In this document: positions 33,960 through 43,192 of the stretch, piece after piece
How positions within the stretch are numbered: position 1 is the stretch's first letter
How the letters are laid out: every line of letters begins with the position of its first letter
Assembly: GCA_017541375.1 (NCBI GenBank)
Contig: JAFXZE010000006.1
Span: forward strand, 102,125-166,124
Source of the DNA: Clostridia bacterium
GTDB lineage: Bacteria > Bacillota > Clostridia > Christensenellales > UBA1242
Length of the DNA stretch: 64,000 bases
Direction: 5' to 3'
Translations under genes and position numbers: made by a program
The notes under the pieces: model-generated
Told to the model about the DNA's origin: nothing
The model's input: the letters and a program-made list of their open reading frames with translations, nothing else
Database searches by the model: none

Positions 33960-35780
33960 ATGTCAAAAATTATAGGTATAGATTTAGGAACAACAAATAG
34001 CTGTGTAGCAGTAATGGAAGGTGGTGAGCCGGTAGTTATTGCCAATGCAGAGGGAGCTAGGACTACTCCTAGTGTGGTAGCATTTACAAAGGACGGAGAG
34101 AGGTTAGTAGGTCAGGTGGCAAAGCGTCAGGCTATAGCAAATCCTGAGCATACAGTAAGTAGTATCAAGCGTGAGATGGGTAGTAACTACAAAGTAAAGA
34201 TTGATGGTAAGGAGTATACACCTCAAGAAATTAGTGCTATGATACTAACTAAACTAAAAAATGATGCAGAAGCTTACTTAGGTCAAAAAGTAACAGAGGC
34301 AGTTATCACTGTGCCAGCTTACTTTACTGATAGTCAGCGTCAAGCAACAAAGGACGCTGGTAAAATAGCTGGGCTAGATGTAAAGAGGATTATCAACGAG
34401 CCAACAGCAGCGGCACTTGCTTATGGACTGGATAAAGCTGAAAATGCTAGTCAAAAACTACTAGTATTTGACCTTGGTGGTGGTACATTTGATGTGTCAA
34501 TACTTGAAATCGGCGATGGTGTGTTTGAAGTACTTGCTACAAAAGGAAACAACCGTCTAGGTGGAGATGACTTTGACCAAAGAATCATCGATTTACTTAT
34601 CAAAGAGTTTAAGACTCAGAATGGTATCGATTTGTCTTCAGATAAAACAGCTATGCAAAGGTTAAAAGAGGCTGCAGAAAAAGCAAAGATAGACTTGTCA
34701 GCAGCCACAAAGACAACAATTTCGTTACCATTTATTTCAGCTGATGCTACTGGGCCAAAGCACCTAGAGTTTGAGTTATCTAGAGCAAAGTTTGATGACA
34801 TTACTAGTGATTTAGTTCAGCAAACTATTACTCTTACAGAAGAGGCTCTCAAAGATGCAAAACTTAGTAAAGACGATGTAAGTAAAATCATCCTAGTCGG
34901 TGGTAGTACACGTATTCCTGCCGTATGTGATGCTGTTAAAAAGTTTGCTGGTAAAGAAGGGTTTAAGGGAATAAACCCAGATGAATGTGTCGCCCTTGGT
35001 GCAGCCATCCAAGGTGGAGTACTTGGCGGAGATGTAAAAGATGTACTTCTTTTGGATGTAACGCCATTGTCTCTTGGTATTGAAACACTTGGTGGAGTAT
35101 CCACTAAGATTATCGAGAGAAATACAACTATTCCTACTAAAAAATCTCAAATATTTAGTACAGCTGCGGATAACCAACCTGGTGTAGAGATTCATGTGCT
35201 CCAAGGTGAGCGTGAATTTGCTAAAGACAACAAAACTTTGGGTAGATTTAATCTAACAGACATTCCTCCAGCACCTAGAGGTGTACCTCAGATTGAGGTT
35301 ACATTTGATATCGATGCTAACGGTATAGTAAATGTAAGCGCTAAAGACCTTGGTACTGGTAAACAACAACAAATCACCATTACTTCAAGCTCAAATATGA
35401 AGGAAGATGAAATTAACGAAGCTATCAAGAATGCTGAGAAATATGCGAAAGAAGACAAAGAGCGTAGAGACATTATTGAACAACGTAACCAAGCTGATTC
35501 ACTTATCCTTGGCTTAGAAAAGACACTACGAGAGAATGGCGACAAAATTAGTGAAGAAGACAAAAAGAAGCTCACTGATGCAATAGAAAAAGCCAAAGAA
35601 GAAATCAAAGTAGATGACAAAGATAAGATCATGAAAGCTATTGATGAATTGAGTAAATCAAGTCAAGATGTTATCACAAAACTATATCAGGCTGGTGCTG
35701 GGACAAACTCGACCGACGGTAGTGCAAAAGCTGAGCCAGATGTAGAAGTAAAAGATGGCGATGCTAAAAAAGCCGACTAA
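33960..35780 (+). CDS. dnaK: Molecular chaperone DnaK (Hsp70)
   Basis: 606 residues. The ATPase domain opens with [20 protein letters not shown] and carries [11 protein letters not shown] and [10 protein letters not shown]. The linker [16 protein letters not shown] leads to the substrate-binding domain and an acidic tail. It lacks the insertion typical of Gram-negative DnaK near the N-terminus, consistent with a Gram-positive origin. AAGGAG precedes the ATG. Confidence 0.97.
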   Translation: MSKIIGIDLGTTNSCVAVMEGGEPVVIANAEGARTTPSVVAFTKDGERLVGQVAKRQAIANPEHTVSSIKREMGSNYKVKIDGKEYTPQEISAMILTKLKNDAEAYLGQKVTEAVITVPAYFTDSQRQATKDAGKIAGLDVKRIINEPTAAALAYGLDKAENASQKLLVFDLGGGTFDVSILEIGDGVFEVLATKGNNRLGGDDFDQRIIDLLIKEFKTQNGIDLSSDKTAMQRLKEAAEKAKIDLSAATKTTISLPFISADATGPKHLEFELSRAKFDDITSDLVQQTITLTEEALKDAKLSKDDVSKIILVGGSTRIPAVCDAVKKFAGKEGFKGINPDECVALGAAIQGGVLGGDVKDVLLLDVTPLSLGIETLGGVSTKIIERNTTIPTKKSQIFSTAADNQPGVEIHVLQGEREFAKDNKTLGRFNLTDIPPAPRGVPQIEVTFDIDANGIVNVSAKDLGTGKQQQITITSSSNMKEDEINEAIKNAEKYAKEDKERRDIIEQRNQADSLILGLEKTLRENGDKISEEDKKKLTDAIEKAKEEIKVDDKDKIMKAIDELSKSSQDVITKLYQAGAGTNSTDGSAKAEPDVEVKDGDAKKAD

Positions 35781-35799
35781 ATTTAATTAGGAGAAAACA

Positions 35800-36930
35800 G
35801 TGGCTCAAAATTATTATGATGTGTTGGGGGTGAGTAAAACTGCTAGTGCTGATGAGATAAAGTCAGCATTTAGAAAACTAGCCAAAAAGTATCACCCAGA
35901 TGTAAATAAAGATAATCCTGATGCTGCTCAAAAATTTAAAGAGATAAACGAAGCTTATGCAGTGCTTGGCGATGAGCAAAAACGAGCTAATTACGACCAA
36001 TATGGTTCTGCTGAAGGGCCAAACCCTAATGACTTTTTCCGTGGTGGAGGAGCTAGGACTGGGGGAGGATTTAACTTCAACTTTGGAGATATATTCGGCG
36101 ACATATTTGGTGGTGCATTTGGTGGCGGGCGTGCTCAGAGTAGTTATGCAGTGCAAGGCAATGATATCAATTTGAATGTAAAGTTAACCTTTGAAGAGGC
36201 TGCTCACGGGATAAAACGAGATGTGACCTATATGTGCCAGCAAGAATGTAGTGATTGTCACGGAACGGGTGCTAAGAATGGCACAGAATATTCTACATGC
36301 TCCGATTGTGGTGGAAGTGGACAAGTGCAGTTTTCACAACGCACGGTGTTTGGTGAAATGCGCAGTGTGGGAGTTTGTAAAAAATGTAATGGAACAGGTA
36401 AGGTAATCAAAGATAAGTGCCCTACATGTGGCGGAGCTGGAACAAAGCGAAGTCAGCGCACAGTATCAGTAAACATTCCTGCAGGAATAGCTGATGGACA
36501 AATTGTCATCCTTCGAGGATATGGTGAGGCTGGTGTACGTGGCGGAGAAGCGGGAGACTTAAATATTGAGATAACAGTTACGCCTCATGCATTGCTAAAG
36601 CGAAAAGACAATGATTGTCTACTAGAGGTGCCCATTCCATTTACTGTGGCTATGTTTGGTGGCTCGGTGACTATTCCGAGTTTGGATGGTAAGTTAGAAC
36701 TTACTATTCCAGAAAACACTCAATCTGGCTCTATACTAAAGCTAAAAGGTAAAGGCTTTAAGAACGTAAATCGTTCTGGTAGCGGGGATATGCTAGTGAC
36801 TGTTAGGGTAGATTTGCCTAAGGTTAACTTGCGTAATAAAAAGAACTTGAAAAAAATGTTTGAAGACCAATTTAATGATTCTGATTTTGAAAAAGTCGAT
36901 AATTACAACAAAACATTAAATAAAATATAA
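35800..36930 (+). CDS. dnaJ: Chaperone DnaJ (Hsp40)
   Basis: 376 residues. The J domain has KKYHPDVNK (HPD), a Gly/Phe-rich linker follows (about 70-110), then four CxxCxGxG zinc repeats ([32 protein letters not shown]) and the substrate-binding C-terminal domain. The start codon is GTG at 35800 behind AGGAG. It closes the operon; a terminator follows. Confidence 0.97.
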   Translation: MAQNYYDVLGVSKTASADEIKSAFRKLAKKYHPDVNKDNPDAAQKFKEINEAYAVLGDEQKRANYDQYGSAEGPNPNDFFRGGGARTGGGFNFNFGDIFGDIFGGAFGGGRAQSSYAVQGNDINLNVKLTFEEAAHGIKRDVTYMCQQECSDCHGTGAKNGTEYSTCSDCGGSGQVQFSQRTVFGEMRSVGVCKKCNGTGKVIKDKCPTCGGAGTKRSQRTVSVNIPAGIADGQIVILRGYGEAGVRGGEAGDLNIEITVTPHALLKRKDNDCLLEVPIPFTVAMFGGSVTIPSLDGKLELTIPENTQSGSILKLKGKGFKNVNRSGSGDMLVTVRVDLPKVNLRNKKNLKKMFEDQFNDSDFEKVDNYNKTLNKI

Positions 36931-36939
36931 CAATAATGC

Positions 36940-36968
36940 AAAAACTTCCTTGACCAAAAGGAAGTTTT
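36940..36968 (+). terminator. Terminator of the hrcA-grpE-dnaK-dnaJ operon
   Basis: AAAACTTCC pairs with GGAAGTTTT. Its loop contains the -35 box of the next promoter. Confidence 0.7.
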
Positions 36969-36978
36969 ATGTTATAAT
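36950..36978 (+). promoter_or_regulatory. Sigma-A promoter nested in the terminator
   Basis: TTGACC, 17-bp spacer, TATAAT. The -35 box is in the terminator loop and the spacer holds its 3' arm. Confidence 0.75.
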
Positions 36979-37005
36979 GAATTAAATTTTGATGGAGGTC
37001 TTATT

Positions 37006-37404
37006 ATGGCTGAAGATTTATTTAATGCAACCAATTTTGACGCAACAATGCAAGGAAATAGAGTGAGCAGAGGTGTAAGAAAAGTGGTGGAGATTTTAGC
37101 GAGTGGCGCTAGAGAGACTACTAAATTCGCTACTGGTGCCGTAGCGGCAGCGCTAAACTATAGCGACTTCATGAAAACTGGCGAGCCACAGTATTTGAGC
37201 TGGAAAAATAGGTTGATGCGCTTAGCTAAGGCTTTTGGTGAAGGCTCATTTCTAGGGAGGGCGATATTAAATTGTGCGACGAAAGATAATGAGGAAGAGG
37301 CTGTGAAGAATCGCATAAAAGAATATGAGATCGATGCTGAGGCAAGGAGAAGATTAGGGCTAGATTCTACCCCTGGGGTAGAGAATGTAGCGCTAGATAG
37401 ATGA
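37006..37404 (+). CDS. Small protein related to the tail of the VirB6-like protein
   Basis: 132 residues with no signal peptide. Residues 66-132 align with about residues 888-960 of the 50604-54095 protein: AKAFGEGSFLGR against VKGFGEGSVLGK, NRIKEYEIDAEA against DKVAEYQTDAKA, and TPGVENVALDR against VPGVHDVNLYN. The preceding TGAVAAALN stretch also fits. It thus appears to be a free-standing copy of a module of the secretion-like locus. Function is unknown. Its own promoter and GGAGG site drive it, and the mTERF-like genes follow. Confidence 0.65.
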   Translation: MAEDLFNATNFDATMQGNRVSRGVRKVVEILASGARETTKFATGAVAAALNYSDFMKTGEPQYLSWKNRLMRLAKAFGEGSFLGRAILNCATKDNEEEAVKNRIKEYEIDAEARRRLGLDSTPGVENVALDR

Positions 37405-37431
37405 TACTATATATAGGGAAGATGTGATAAT

Positions 37432-38436
37432 ATGGATATAGAGAGTACTGTAAAATATCTAAAAGACAATAATTTAGTTGATGGAAAAGTAGAGTCTATC
37501 AGCAACAAAATAAGAGATTATATGGAGCTGTTTGGGCTAAGAGAAAGTGAAGCTTGCAAATTGGTGCTAAAATCAAGAAAGTTAGTTTCGTTGGATACTA
37601 GTGGAGATAGTGAGACCTCAGTCAAAGCGAAAATAGCCTATCTAGAAAACTTGATGGGGATAAGTAGAGGGGAACTTGCTAGGGTGGTACTTTCGTATCC
37701 ATCTATACTAAATTACTCAATTTTGGATAATGAAGGTTCACAAGTTTCGCTACCATATAAGGTAAGGGCTTTGAGAAAAACTTTTCGCATTAAAGATGAT
37801 GAAAAGATGAAAAATTTTCTTCGTTTAAACCCTGAAGCTTTGGGGTATTCTATCCAAAAAATGGAAGAAAAAATTACAGAGTTTGCTAGTATTATGGAGT
37901 GTAGTAAGGATGATGCTATACGAGTAATGCGTGATTATGCATTTTTGCAAAGATATGATGTACAAAATAAGAAAAGTGGTAGTGGTATTGAAGCAAAATT
38001 GGCTAGATTAGGTGAGGTGGGGATCACCAAACAAGATGTTTTGGGTAATCCATTTTTACTTACACAACCAGCAAATAGTATCAAGTTTCGTTATATGATA
38101 TTGAGTGAAATATATTCAAAAAATGAGATTTTGAGGCAAACATCATTTATGATCAGCGATGCAAAGCTGTTTGCTAGGTATATGTTTTTATCATCGCTGG
38201 GTTCATCTAAAGCAATGCGTTCTGGTATTTGGGCGGACGAAAAAAGGTTTTTCCGTCGTTATAAAAAATCATCAGCATATTTTATGAAAGAGTATCCAAT
38301 AACAGAAAAAGCATTAGATGATTTGGAAAAGCATTATAATGCTAGAGATGAAAATACAGTCAAATTAAAACTAGACGAAGTAGAACGAGCTAGTATTTTG
38401 AATAAGAAGGAGCATGTTGCTAGATTAGAGAGATAA
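37432..38436 (+). CDS. mTERF-like helical repeat protein
   Basis: 334 residues, mostly helical. At least four units of about 32-38 residues share a pattern Lxx(F/L)(G/M)(I/L)xxxE...(V/L)Lxxx(P)xxLxxS: residues 26-55 (ELFGLRESEACKLVLKS), 66-97 (LENLMGISRGELARVVLSYP), 144-176 (FASIMECSKDDAIRVMR) and 186-216 (LARLGEVGITKQDVLGNP). This is the mTERF motif layout of nucleic-acid-binding superhelices known mainly from mitochondria and plastids. The C-terminal 100 residues are basic. The match is by eye and the repeats are divergent. A second such gene follows. Confidence 0.55.
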   Translation: MDIESTVKYLKDNNLVDGKVESISNKIRDYMELFGLRESEACKLVLKSRKLVSLDTSGDSETSVKAKIAYLENLMGISRGELARVVLSYPSILNYSILDNEGSQVSLPYKVRALRKTFRIKDDEKMKNFLRLNPEALGYSIQKMEEKITEFASIMECSKDDAIRVMRDYAFLQRYDVQNKKSGSGIEAKLARLGEVGITKQDVLGNPFLLTQPANSIKFRYMILSEIYSKNEILRQTSFMISDAKLFARYMFLSSLGSSKAMRSGIWADEKRFFRRYKKSSAYFMKEYPITEKALDDLEKHYNARDENTVKLKLDEVERASILNKKEHVARLER

Positions 38437-38452
38437 AAAAGGAGTGTAAATT

Positions 38453-38737
38453 ATGAATCAGATTATAGCAAAGATGTTTTCTAAATTGGGGATGACGAAA
38501 GAGCAGATTGACGAGTGTTTTGAGTATTGTCCTGGGCTTGATGTAGTTGATGATATGCGAGTAAAGGATAATTTGACATTGCTCACAAAATACGGCTTCC
38601 CCAAAGAGGATTTGGGGGCTCTTATTATGGAGAATACTAACTTTTTATTTTCGAATCCTTTTGATCTAGAGCAAAAATTGATTAGCCTAGGACCCGATGT
38701 GGAAGAAAAGATAAAAGATAATCCATATATACTCTAA
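38453..38737 (+). CDS. Short mTERF-like repeat protein
   Basis: 94 residues with a repeat unit at about 37-67 (LTLLTKYGFPKEDLGALI, then NTNFLFSNP), like those of the preceding gene, and a second partial unit at each end. It lies 16 bp downstream with its own AGGAG site. It may be a split or partner piece of the same helical repeat protein. No other family is recognised. Confidence 0.5.
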   Translation: MNQIIAKMFSKLGMTKEQIDECFEYCPGLDVVDDMRVKDNLTLLTKYGFPKEDLGALIMENTNFLFSNPFDLEQKLISLGPDVEEKIKDNPYIL

Positions 38738-38798
38738 AAAGTTGATTTTTTTGAGTAAATGTGGTATAAGAAAGATATTATTTATTAAGGAGAACAAT

Positions 38799-39197
38799 AT
38801 GGAAAGAACATATATTATGTTAAAGCCTGATGCGGTGCGTCGTGGCTTGATTGGTGAAATTGTAGGTAGAATCGAGAAAAAAGGATTTAAAATAACAAAC
38901 ATGAAAATGTTTACTCTAAATGAGTCAATACTTCGTGAGCACTACGCCCACATCGCTGAAAAACCCTTTTTCCCAAATGTGCTAGAATATATGATGAGTG
39001 GACCGGTTCTTGGAATGATTGTGGAGGGTGAGCACGTTGTGCAAGGTATGCGTAATATCATGGGACCAACCAAATATCTTGATGCTCCAGCAGGCACAAT
39101 TCGCGGAGATTATTCAAATAATGATAATGAAAACCTCATTCACGGTAGCGACTCAGTTGAAAATGCCGAGATAGAAATCAAGCGTTTCTTTAGTTAA
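38799..39197 (+). CDS. ndk: Nucleoside diphosphate kinase
   Basis: 132 residues, near the usual length. MERTYIMLKPDAVRRGLIG is the N-terminal strand and helix. The active-site His lies in NLIHGSDSVENA, preceded by AGTIRGDY. It equilibrates nucleoside triphosphates using ATP. AAGGAG precedes the ATG at 38799; the in-frame extension to 38742 is not conserved. A terminator follows. Confidence 0.96.
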   Translation: MERTYIMLKPDAVRRGLIGEIVGRIEKKGFKITNMKMFTLNESILREHYAHIAEKPFFPNVLEYMMSGPVLGMIVEGEHVVQGMRNIMGPTKYLDAPAGTIRGDYSNNDNENLIHGSDSVENAEIEIKRFFS

Positions 39198-39201
39198 ATA
39201 A

Positions 39202-39233
39202 TAATAGACAGAGTGTTCTGTCTATTTTTTTTT
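39202..39233 (+). terminator. Terminator after ndk
   Basis: AATAGACAGA pairs with TCTGTCTATT, then a run of T. Confidence 0.85.
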
Positions 39234-39278
39234 ATCAAGTCCCTATCAATGGGAGCCATAGTTAATAAGTCTAGCTTT

Positions 39279-39313
39279 TGGCGATAGCTACTAAGGTGGA
39301 GCGGTTGCCGTTC
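39279..39313 (+). repeat. Structured repeat, copy A
   Basis: Core TGGCGATAGCTA (39279-39290), eight bases, then hairpin GAGCGG-TTG-CCGTTC (39299-39313). Geometry is identical to copies B and C. Flanking bases also match copy B for about 15 bp upstream. Confidence 0.75.
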
Positions 39314-39376
39314 CCGCTGCGCGCTTCCGTAGCACAATAGAGTATTTTGTGGATAAAAATAATCATAAACTAAACT

Positions 39377-40348
39377 ATGAAAGAAAATATTTTTTTTAGA
39401 GATATTGTTTTAGCTAGTGGATTGGGGTTGGTTATGTTACTACTTGTGCTAAAACCTGATGAATATATGCAAGCGACTCTATCGGGACTGGTTATTTGGC
39501 TCAATAATGTGCTTCCTGCATTATTTCCGTTTTTTTTCTTCTCAGGATTGTTACTAAAACTAGACATATTCGCAAGTTTTGGTCATAAATTGAGACCAAT
39601 TACTCATTATTTGTTTCACTGTTCTGGTGGGGCGGGGCTGGTTTTTTTGATTAGTATAGTATCGGGTTATCCCGTGGGGGCGAAAGTTACATCAGAACTA
39701 TATAAGCAAAGGCTGATTACCCAAGCTGAAGTGATGAGGATAAATGCCTTTGCGTCTACATCAGGACCACTTTTTATTGTGGGGGCAGTTGGTGTGGGAA
39801 TGTTACATTCGCATGCGATTGGACTTATACTTTTGATTTCACACTATGTTGGTGCAATACTGAATGGGCTGCTTTATCGAAATTATCGATATAGCAAAGC
39901 AGACCGAAATATTGTTTCAGTTGCAAAGGCAGACAAATTGCTCCTTAGTGATACTATGTATTCATCTATTATCTCCATTCTCTTAGTGGGGGGATTTATT
40001 GTGATATTTTTTATTCTCATTAAGATGTTATTTGGGCTTGGTATTTTAGATGTGTTTGCGAATATATTCTTGCATGTGGGTATTCCTATCGACTTTACTC
40101 AAGGTTTTTTAAGTGGAGTGATAGAAGTGACTACGGGGTGCAAGTTTTTGGGGGAGTGTTCATTAAATCGTTTCCTTATTGCCACAATTGCTGCTCTCAT
40201 TGGGTGGGGCGGAATCAGTATTCATGCGCAAGCGCTTACTTTTTTGTCTAGCTGTGGCATGAGTATTCGACTCTTTGTTTTGCAAAAGTTTACCCAAGGT
40301 GTGTTTTCTTTTGGCGTTTGTTTGGTATTCTGTTGCGTGTTTGTTTGA
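39377..40348 (+). CDS. ylbJ: YlbJ-like integral membrane protein (nucleoside-recognition fold)
   Basis: 323 residues with about eight hydrophobic segments. LNNVLPALFPFFFFSGLL, SGYPVGAKVTSELY, NAFASTSGPLFIVGAVG and the C-terminal IGWGGISIHAQAL match the sporulation integral membrane protein YlbJ/gate-domain family. In Bacillus YlbJ is a sporulation-sigma-dependent protein needed for heat-resistant spores. No ribosome binding site is clear before the ATG at 39377. Structured repeats lie on both sides. Confidence 0.8.
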   Translation: MKENIFFRDIVLASGLGLVMLLLVLKPDEYMQATLSGLVIWLNNVLPALFPFFFFSGLLLKLDIFASFGHKLRPITHYLFHCSGGAGLVFLISIVSGYPVGAKVTSELYKQRLITQAEVMRINAFASTSGPLFIVGAVGVGMLHSHAIGLILLISHYVGAILNGLLYRNYRYSKADRNIVSVAKADKLLLSDTMYSSIISILLVGGFIVIFFILIKMLFGLGILDVFANIFLHVGIPIDFTQGFLSGVIEVTTGCKFLGECSLNRFLIATIAALIGWGGISIHAQALTFLSSCGMSIRLFVLQKFTQGVFSFGVCLVFCCVFV

Positions 40349-40376
40349 TATGTTTTTTAGGCTACGCGCACGGCGC

Positions 40377-40411
40377 GAACGCCCAGCGTTCGATCTGAAT
40401 AGCTATCGCCA
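40377..40411 (-). repeat. Structured repeat, copy B
   Basis: On the minus strand: core TGGCGATAGCTA (40400-40411), eight bases, hairpin GAACGC-TGG-GCGTTC (40377-40391). Inverted relative to A and C. Confidence 0.8.
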
Positions 40412-40510
40412 CGTGCTAGACTTACTACTCACCACTATGCTTTACTTTTGTTTTGTTTGTGTCGCTTTGAAAAACGCGATTATCATCGCTTATTTTCAAA
40501 GAGTACGCAA

Positions 40511-40562
40511 AATCGCTACCTCAAGAAACCCAAACGAAACTCCCCTTGGTAGCGATTTATTT
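40511..40562 (+). terminator. Hairpin with TTTATTTT tail
   Basis: AAATCGCTACC pairs with GGTAGCGATTT over a loop of about 28 nt, followed by ATTTTA. It may end the ylbJ transcript. Confidence 0.5.
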
Positions 40563-40798
40563 TAGTAGATACATCGTTTTTGCGTCTTCATTGTTGTAGA
40601 AATAAAAAGACTTACCATAAAAAGAGTTGTTGTGTATTTATTGAAGACAAATCACGAACAAGTTAGGTAAAATTATAGATTTGTTGAGTTCGTGATTTTG
40701 CGTTAGTTTTTGCGAATAAGACCACACAATGCGTGGCGTTTCGCAAAAGTAAAGAAAAACAAAAAGAAATGACAGAGGAAGTAGTTTGCAATTGTACA

Positions 40799-40833
40799 TG
40801 GCGATAGCTACCAAGATCGAGCGCTTGGCGCTC
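40799..40833 (+). repeat. Structured repeat, copy C
   Basis: Core TGGCGATAGCTA (40799-40810), eight bases, hairpin GAGCGC-TTG-GCGCTC (40819-40833). Confidence 0.8.
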
Positions 40834-40877
40834 GCCGGATGGAGCGCGGTCGCTCCCAGCGTATTCGCTGCACAAAA

Positions 40878-40907
40878 AAAGAAGCGCAATTGCGCCTCTT
40901 TAAAAAG
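40878..40907 (-). terminator. Terminator of the coupling-protein gene
   Basis: AAAGAAGCGCAA pairs with TTGCGCCTCTTT; on the minus strand it is followed by a T-run. It lies about 50 bp past the stop of the TraG/VirD4 gene. Confidence 0.75.
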
Positions 40908-40958
40908 TAGTAACTTCGTCTTAGTAAGCCAGTTACTAAGGTGTAGCGGTTTCCGATC

Positions 40959-42941
40959 CTAAAAGCCGAAGAAGTCGTCATCATCGGAGCCTGAGCTTTT
41001 CAGCACTATGCGGTTACGCTCACGAATATCATAAAATACTGCTTTTTCATCAAGATATTTAGGTGGAGTGTATTGTTCTTGGAGTGGTGTCATGTCATAT
41101 TGAGGCACTTTGTAAGCAAATGTAAATGTACTACGAAGAGCTTTTTCACGGAAGACATTGACAATCATTTCACCTTCTTTGAGGTAACCCAACTCATCTG
41201 GTGTGATAAGTGGACGAGAAACTTTCTGAACATTGCTACTCTTTGTGGTGTCATTTTTGGTCTTGCTTTCACCGGTTGTTTTTACCTCTACACTGGTCTG
41301 ACCACAACGTGTACTAAATTCCTCTTTAGTTTTTTGGTTACCAGTACCCAAGAATATGTGTACATTCGAGTTAGACTTAATGACCTCACTAGTTGCTTCG
41401 CTGTAGCTAATGGATAGCTGAGCGTAGTCTTGCACAACTAGCATAAGTGATATTCCGATACCACGCGATACAGTTATCATCGCATCCACATTAGGCAGCT
41501 TGGGCATGTTTGCAAACTCATCAAGTAGGAAATAACAGTGGCGGGGTAGAGTCTTGTCTGTGCGAGCTGCTGCCTTTTCTACTAGGTTTTTATACAGCGC
41601 TACAGTCATCATCTGACCGATTGCGTGACGGTTTTTCTTCTCAAATGGCACCTTTACAAATAGGGCGGTAGGGTGGTCAGCAAATGAACTAAAGTCCATA
41701 TCATCATAACTTGTTGCATAGCATACACCATTGTCGGAGAAACATCCAACTGCAGATGAAATAATACCGAAGAAACCCTTAGCAGTAGTAGGTGCGTTGT
41801 TTACGATAGGGGCAGCAAGCCCAGCACCTAGACTAAGCTTGTCACGCCCTGCTAAATAGTCGATAATCGATCCAAAAGGCTTGTCAGGATTAGGGTCACG
41901 AGTAGTACATATTTTATATAGATTATAAAAGTTGTATTTTTCTAGCGTCATGCCGAGACGGTCATCGATTGAGTCCTCTAGCATGCATAACAGTATTCCT
42001 AAGATAAACTCTTGAGCACCTTGTTGCCAAGTTGCGTCATTTGTTCCCTCAGACACAGGACACAAGGTCATAGCGATGTCTTTGAGGTCATCAAAAGCTG
42101 AGTTGATTAGCTGTACTTTCATGGCTTTAAGTTGTTCATCAATTGCTTCGCGGTTGGGGTAAGCTACTCCACCAAACTCATACCATTCTTTATCATATGT
42201 ACTTGCGATCACTGTTAGCCCCAGACTTGCCGGGTTTTCATTGCGGTGCACTATTACCTCAGATTTGAGATGATGTGCACGTACATACGCTTTGTATGGC
42301 TTGCTCAGTGGATTCCATCTTACACTTTTGTATGGGTCACGCAAGTCAAATGACATTACATTATATCCCTCAGTCAACAACTTTCGCTCTTCTTTAGGGT
42401 GAATCTCACTTTTTACGTCGGTTACCAAAAAGCTGGGCTTGCTCTTGGTGTGAGAAAGTAACTGTATGGTAGGGTGAATAAGACCTTGCGTTTTACCAGT
42501 ACCAGTAGTACCGATTATCAAGGTATGCCACACTTCGTGTAGCAAATTTACATTTAATTTTCCATTTTTTAACTCAGCTCGCAAAGGTATTCCGTCTTTA
42601 TGATTGGGTAGGTCATCATATGTGCACCCGTCATATTTTTTATTTAGCTCTTTTTCAGTTAGCCATTCCGAATCAAAGAATTGGTCCGTCGGTTTTTTCT
42701 TAGATTTTTTAGCAGATTTAAACAATCCGCCTTCTTTGTCACTACTTTTGTCTAGCACATAAATCATTCCAGAAATTGTGCCTATCAAAAATATCGCCCA
42801 GCTGAGTGATGTCATCTCAAAGACACCATCCTCGTTTATTGGTTCTTCACCTACTAAATATGCGCCCAATATCCAGCCTGCGAAAAAGCTGACAATCACG
42901 AATACCCCCAGCGTAATAGCCACTTTGGCAAAAACTCCCAA
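40959..42941 (-). CDS. Type IV coupling protein (TraG/VirD4 family)
   Basis: 660 residues. Two N-terminal transmembrane helices (about 7-30 and 45-63) precede the ATPase. Walker A is GTTGTGKT (residues 144-151). A Walker B-like CYFLLDEFANMPKL lies near residue 472, followed by SRGIGISLMLVVQDYAQL, typical of TraG. It would recruit substrates to a type IV secretion channel. The start codon is TTG behind AAGGAGG (8-nt spacing). It is divergent from the pilin-like genes and ends in its own terminator. Confidence 0.9.
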   Translation of the reverse strand: MGVFAKVAITLGVFVIVSFFAGWILGAYLVGEEPINEDGVFEMTSLSWAIFLIGTISGMIYVLDKSSDKEGGLFKSAKKSKKKPTDQFFDSEWLTEKELNKKYDGCTYDDLPNHKDGIPLRAELKNGKLNVNLLHEVWHTLIIGTTGTGKTQGLIHPTIQLLSHTKSKPSFLVTDVKSEIHPKEERKLLTEGYNVMSFDLRDPYKSVRWNPLSKPYKAYVRAHHLKSEVIVHRNENPASLGLTVIASTYDKEWYEFGGVAYPNREAIDEQLKAMKVQLINSAFDDLKDIAMTLCPVSEGTNDATWQQGAQEFILGILLCMLEDSIDDRLGMTLEKYNFYNLYKICTTRDPNPDKPFGSIIDYLAGRDKLSLGAGLAAPIVNNAPTTAKGFFGIISSAVGCFSDNGVCYATSYDDMDFSSFADHPTALFVKVPFEKKNRHAIGQMMTVALYKNLVEKAAARTDKTLPRHCYFLLDEFANMPKLPNVDAMITVSRGIGISLMLVVQDYAQLSISYSEATSEVIKSNSNVHIFLGTGNQKTKEEFSTRCGQTSVEVKTTGESKTKNDTTKSSNVQKVSRPLITPDELGYLKEGEMIVNVFREKALRSTFTFAYKVPQYDMTPLQEQYTPPKYLDEKAVFYDIRERNRIVLKSSGSDDDDFFGF

Positions 42942-43192
42942 AATTCTATCCTCCTTAAATTATAACTATAGTTTTTACGAAAATCTTAAAAAATTTTAAA
43001 TTTTCTTAAAAAGTTTACTAAAATTGTTTGCATTTGTCAATTTTTTTTGGTATTATATTTACATAAATTTATGTTGCTAACAAAAAAGCCATGTTGCTCT
43101 TAGTGTAGTTCTTGATAAAACGGTACATAGTTTTTTGGTTTTGGTAGAACATAACTTTATAAAATTAAGAACTTTATGGAGGTGAAAAGTAG
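42942..43192. other. Divergent intergenic region of the secretion-like locus
   Basis: 251 bp without a gene. It carries the plus-strand promoter at 43028 and the 5' region of the coupling-protein gene. Nothing else is recognised. Confidence 0.6.
43028..43056 (+). promoter_or_regulatory. Promoter of the pilin-like genes
   Basis: TTGCAT, 17-bp spacer, TATTAT. The leader to the ATG would be about 130 nt. Confidence 0.5.

Larger units (their letters stand above)
40349..40958. other. Non-coding segment with repeats and hairpins
   Basis: No supported gene in 610 bp. Apart from repeat copies B and C it holds a TTTGAAAA/TTTTCAAA hairpin near 40469-40500, the terminator at 40511, a region near 40735-40800 related to the one beside copy B, and a degenerate fourth repeat (TACTAAGGTGTAGCGGTTTCC, 40935-40955). 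Short open frames here translate the repeats and are not taken as genes. Confidence 0.7.

Noticed and set aside
40275-40565. 96-residue plus-strand open frame after ylbJ
   Set aside because: It overlaps ylbJ and then translates repeat copy B and hairpins; it has no ribosome binding site.
40638-40889. Minus-strand open frames of 83 and 70 residues
   Set aside because: They translate repeat copy C. Their likeness to the frame at 40275 comes from the shared DNA repeat, not from a protein family.
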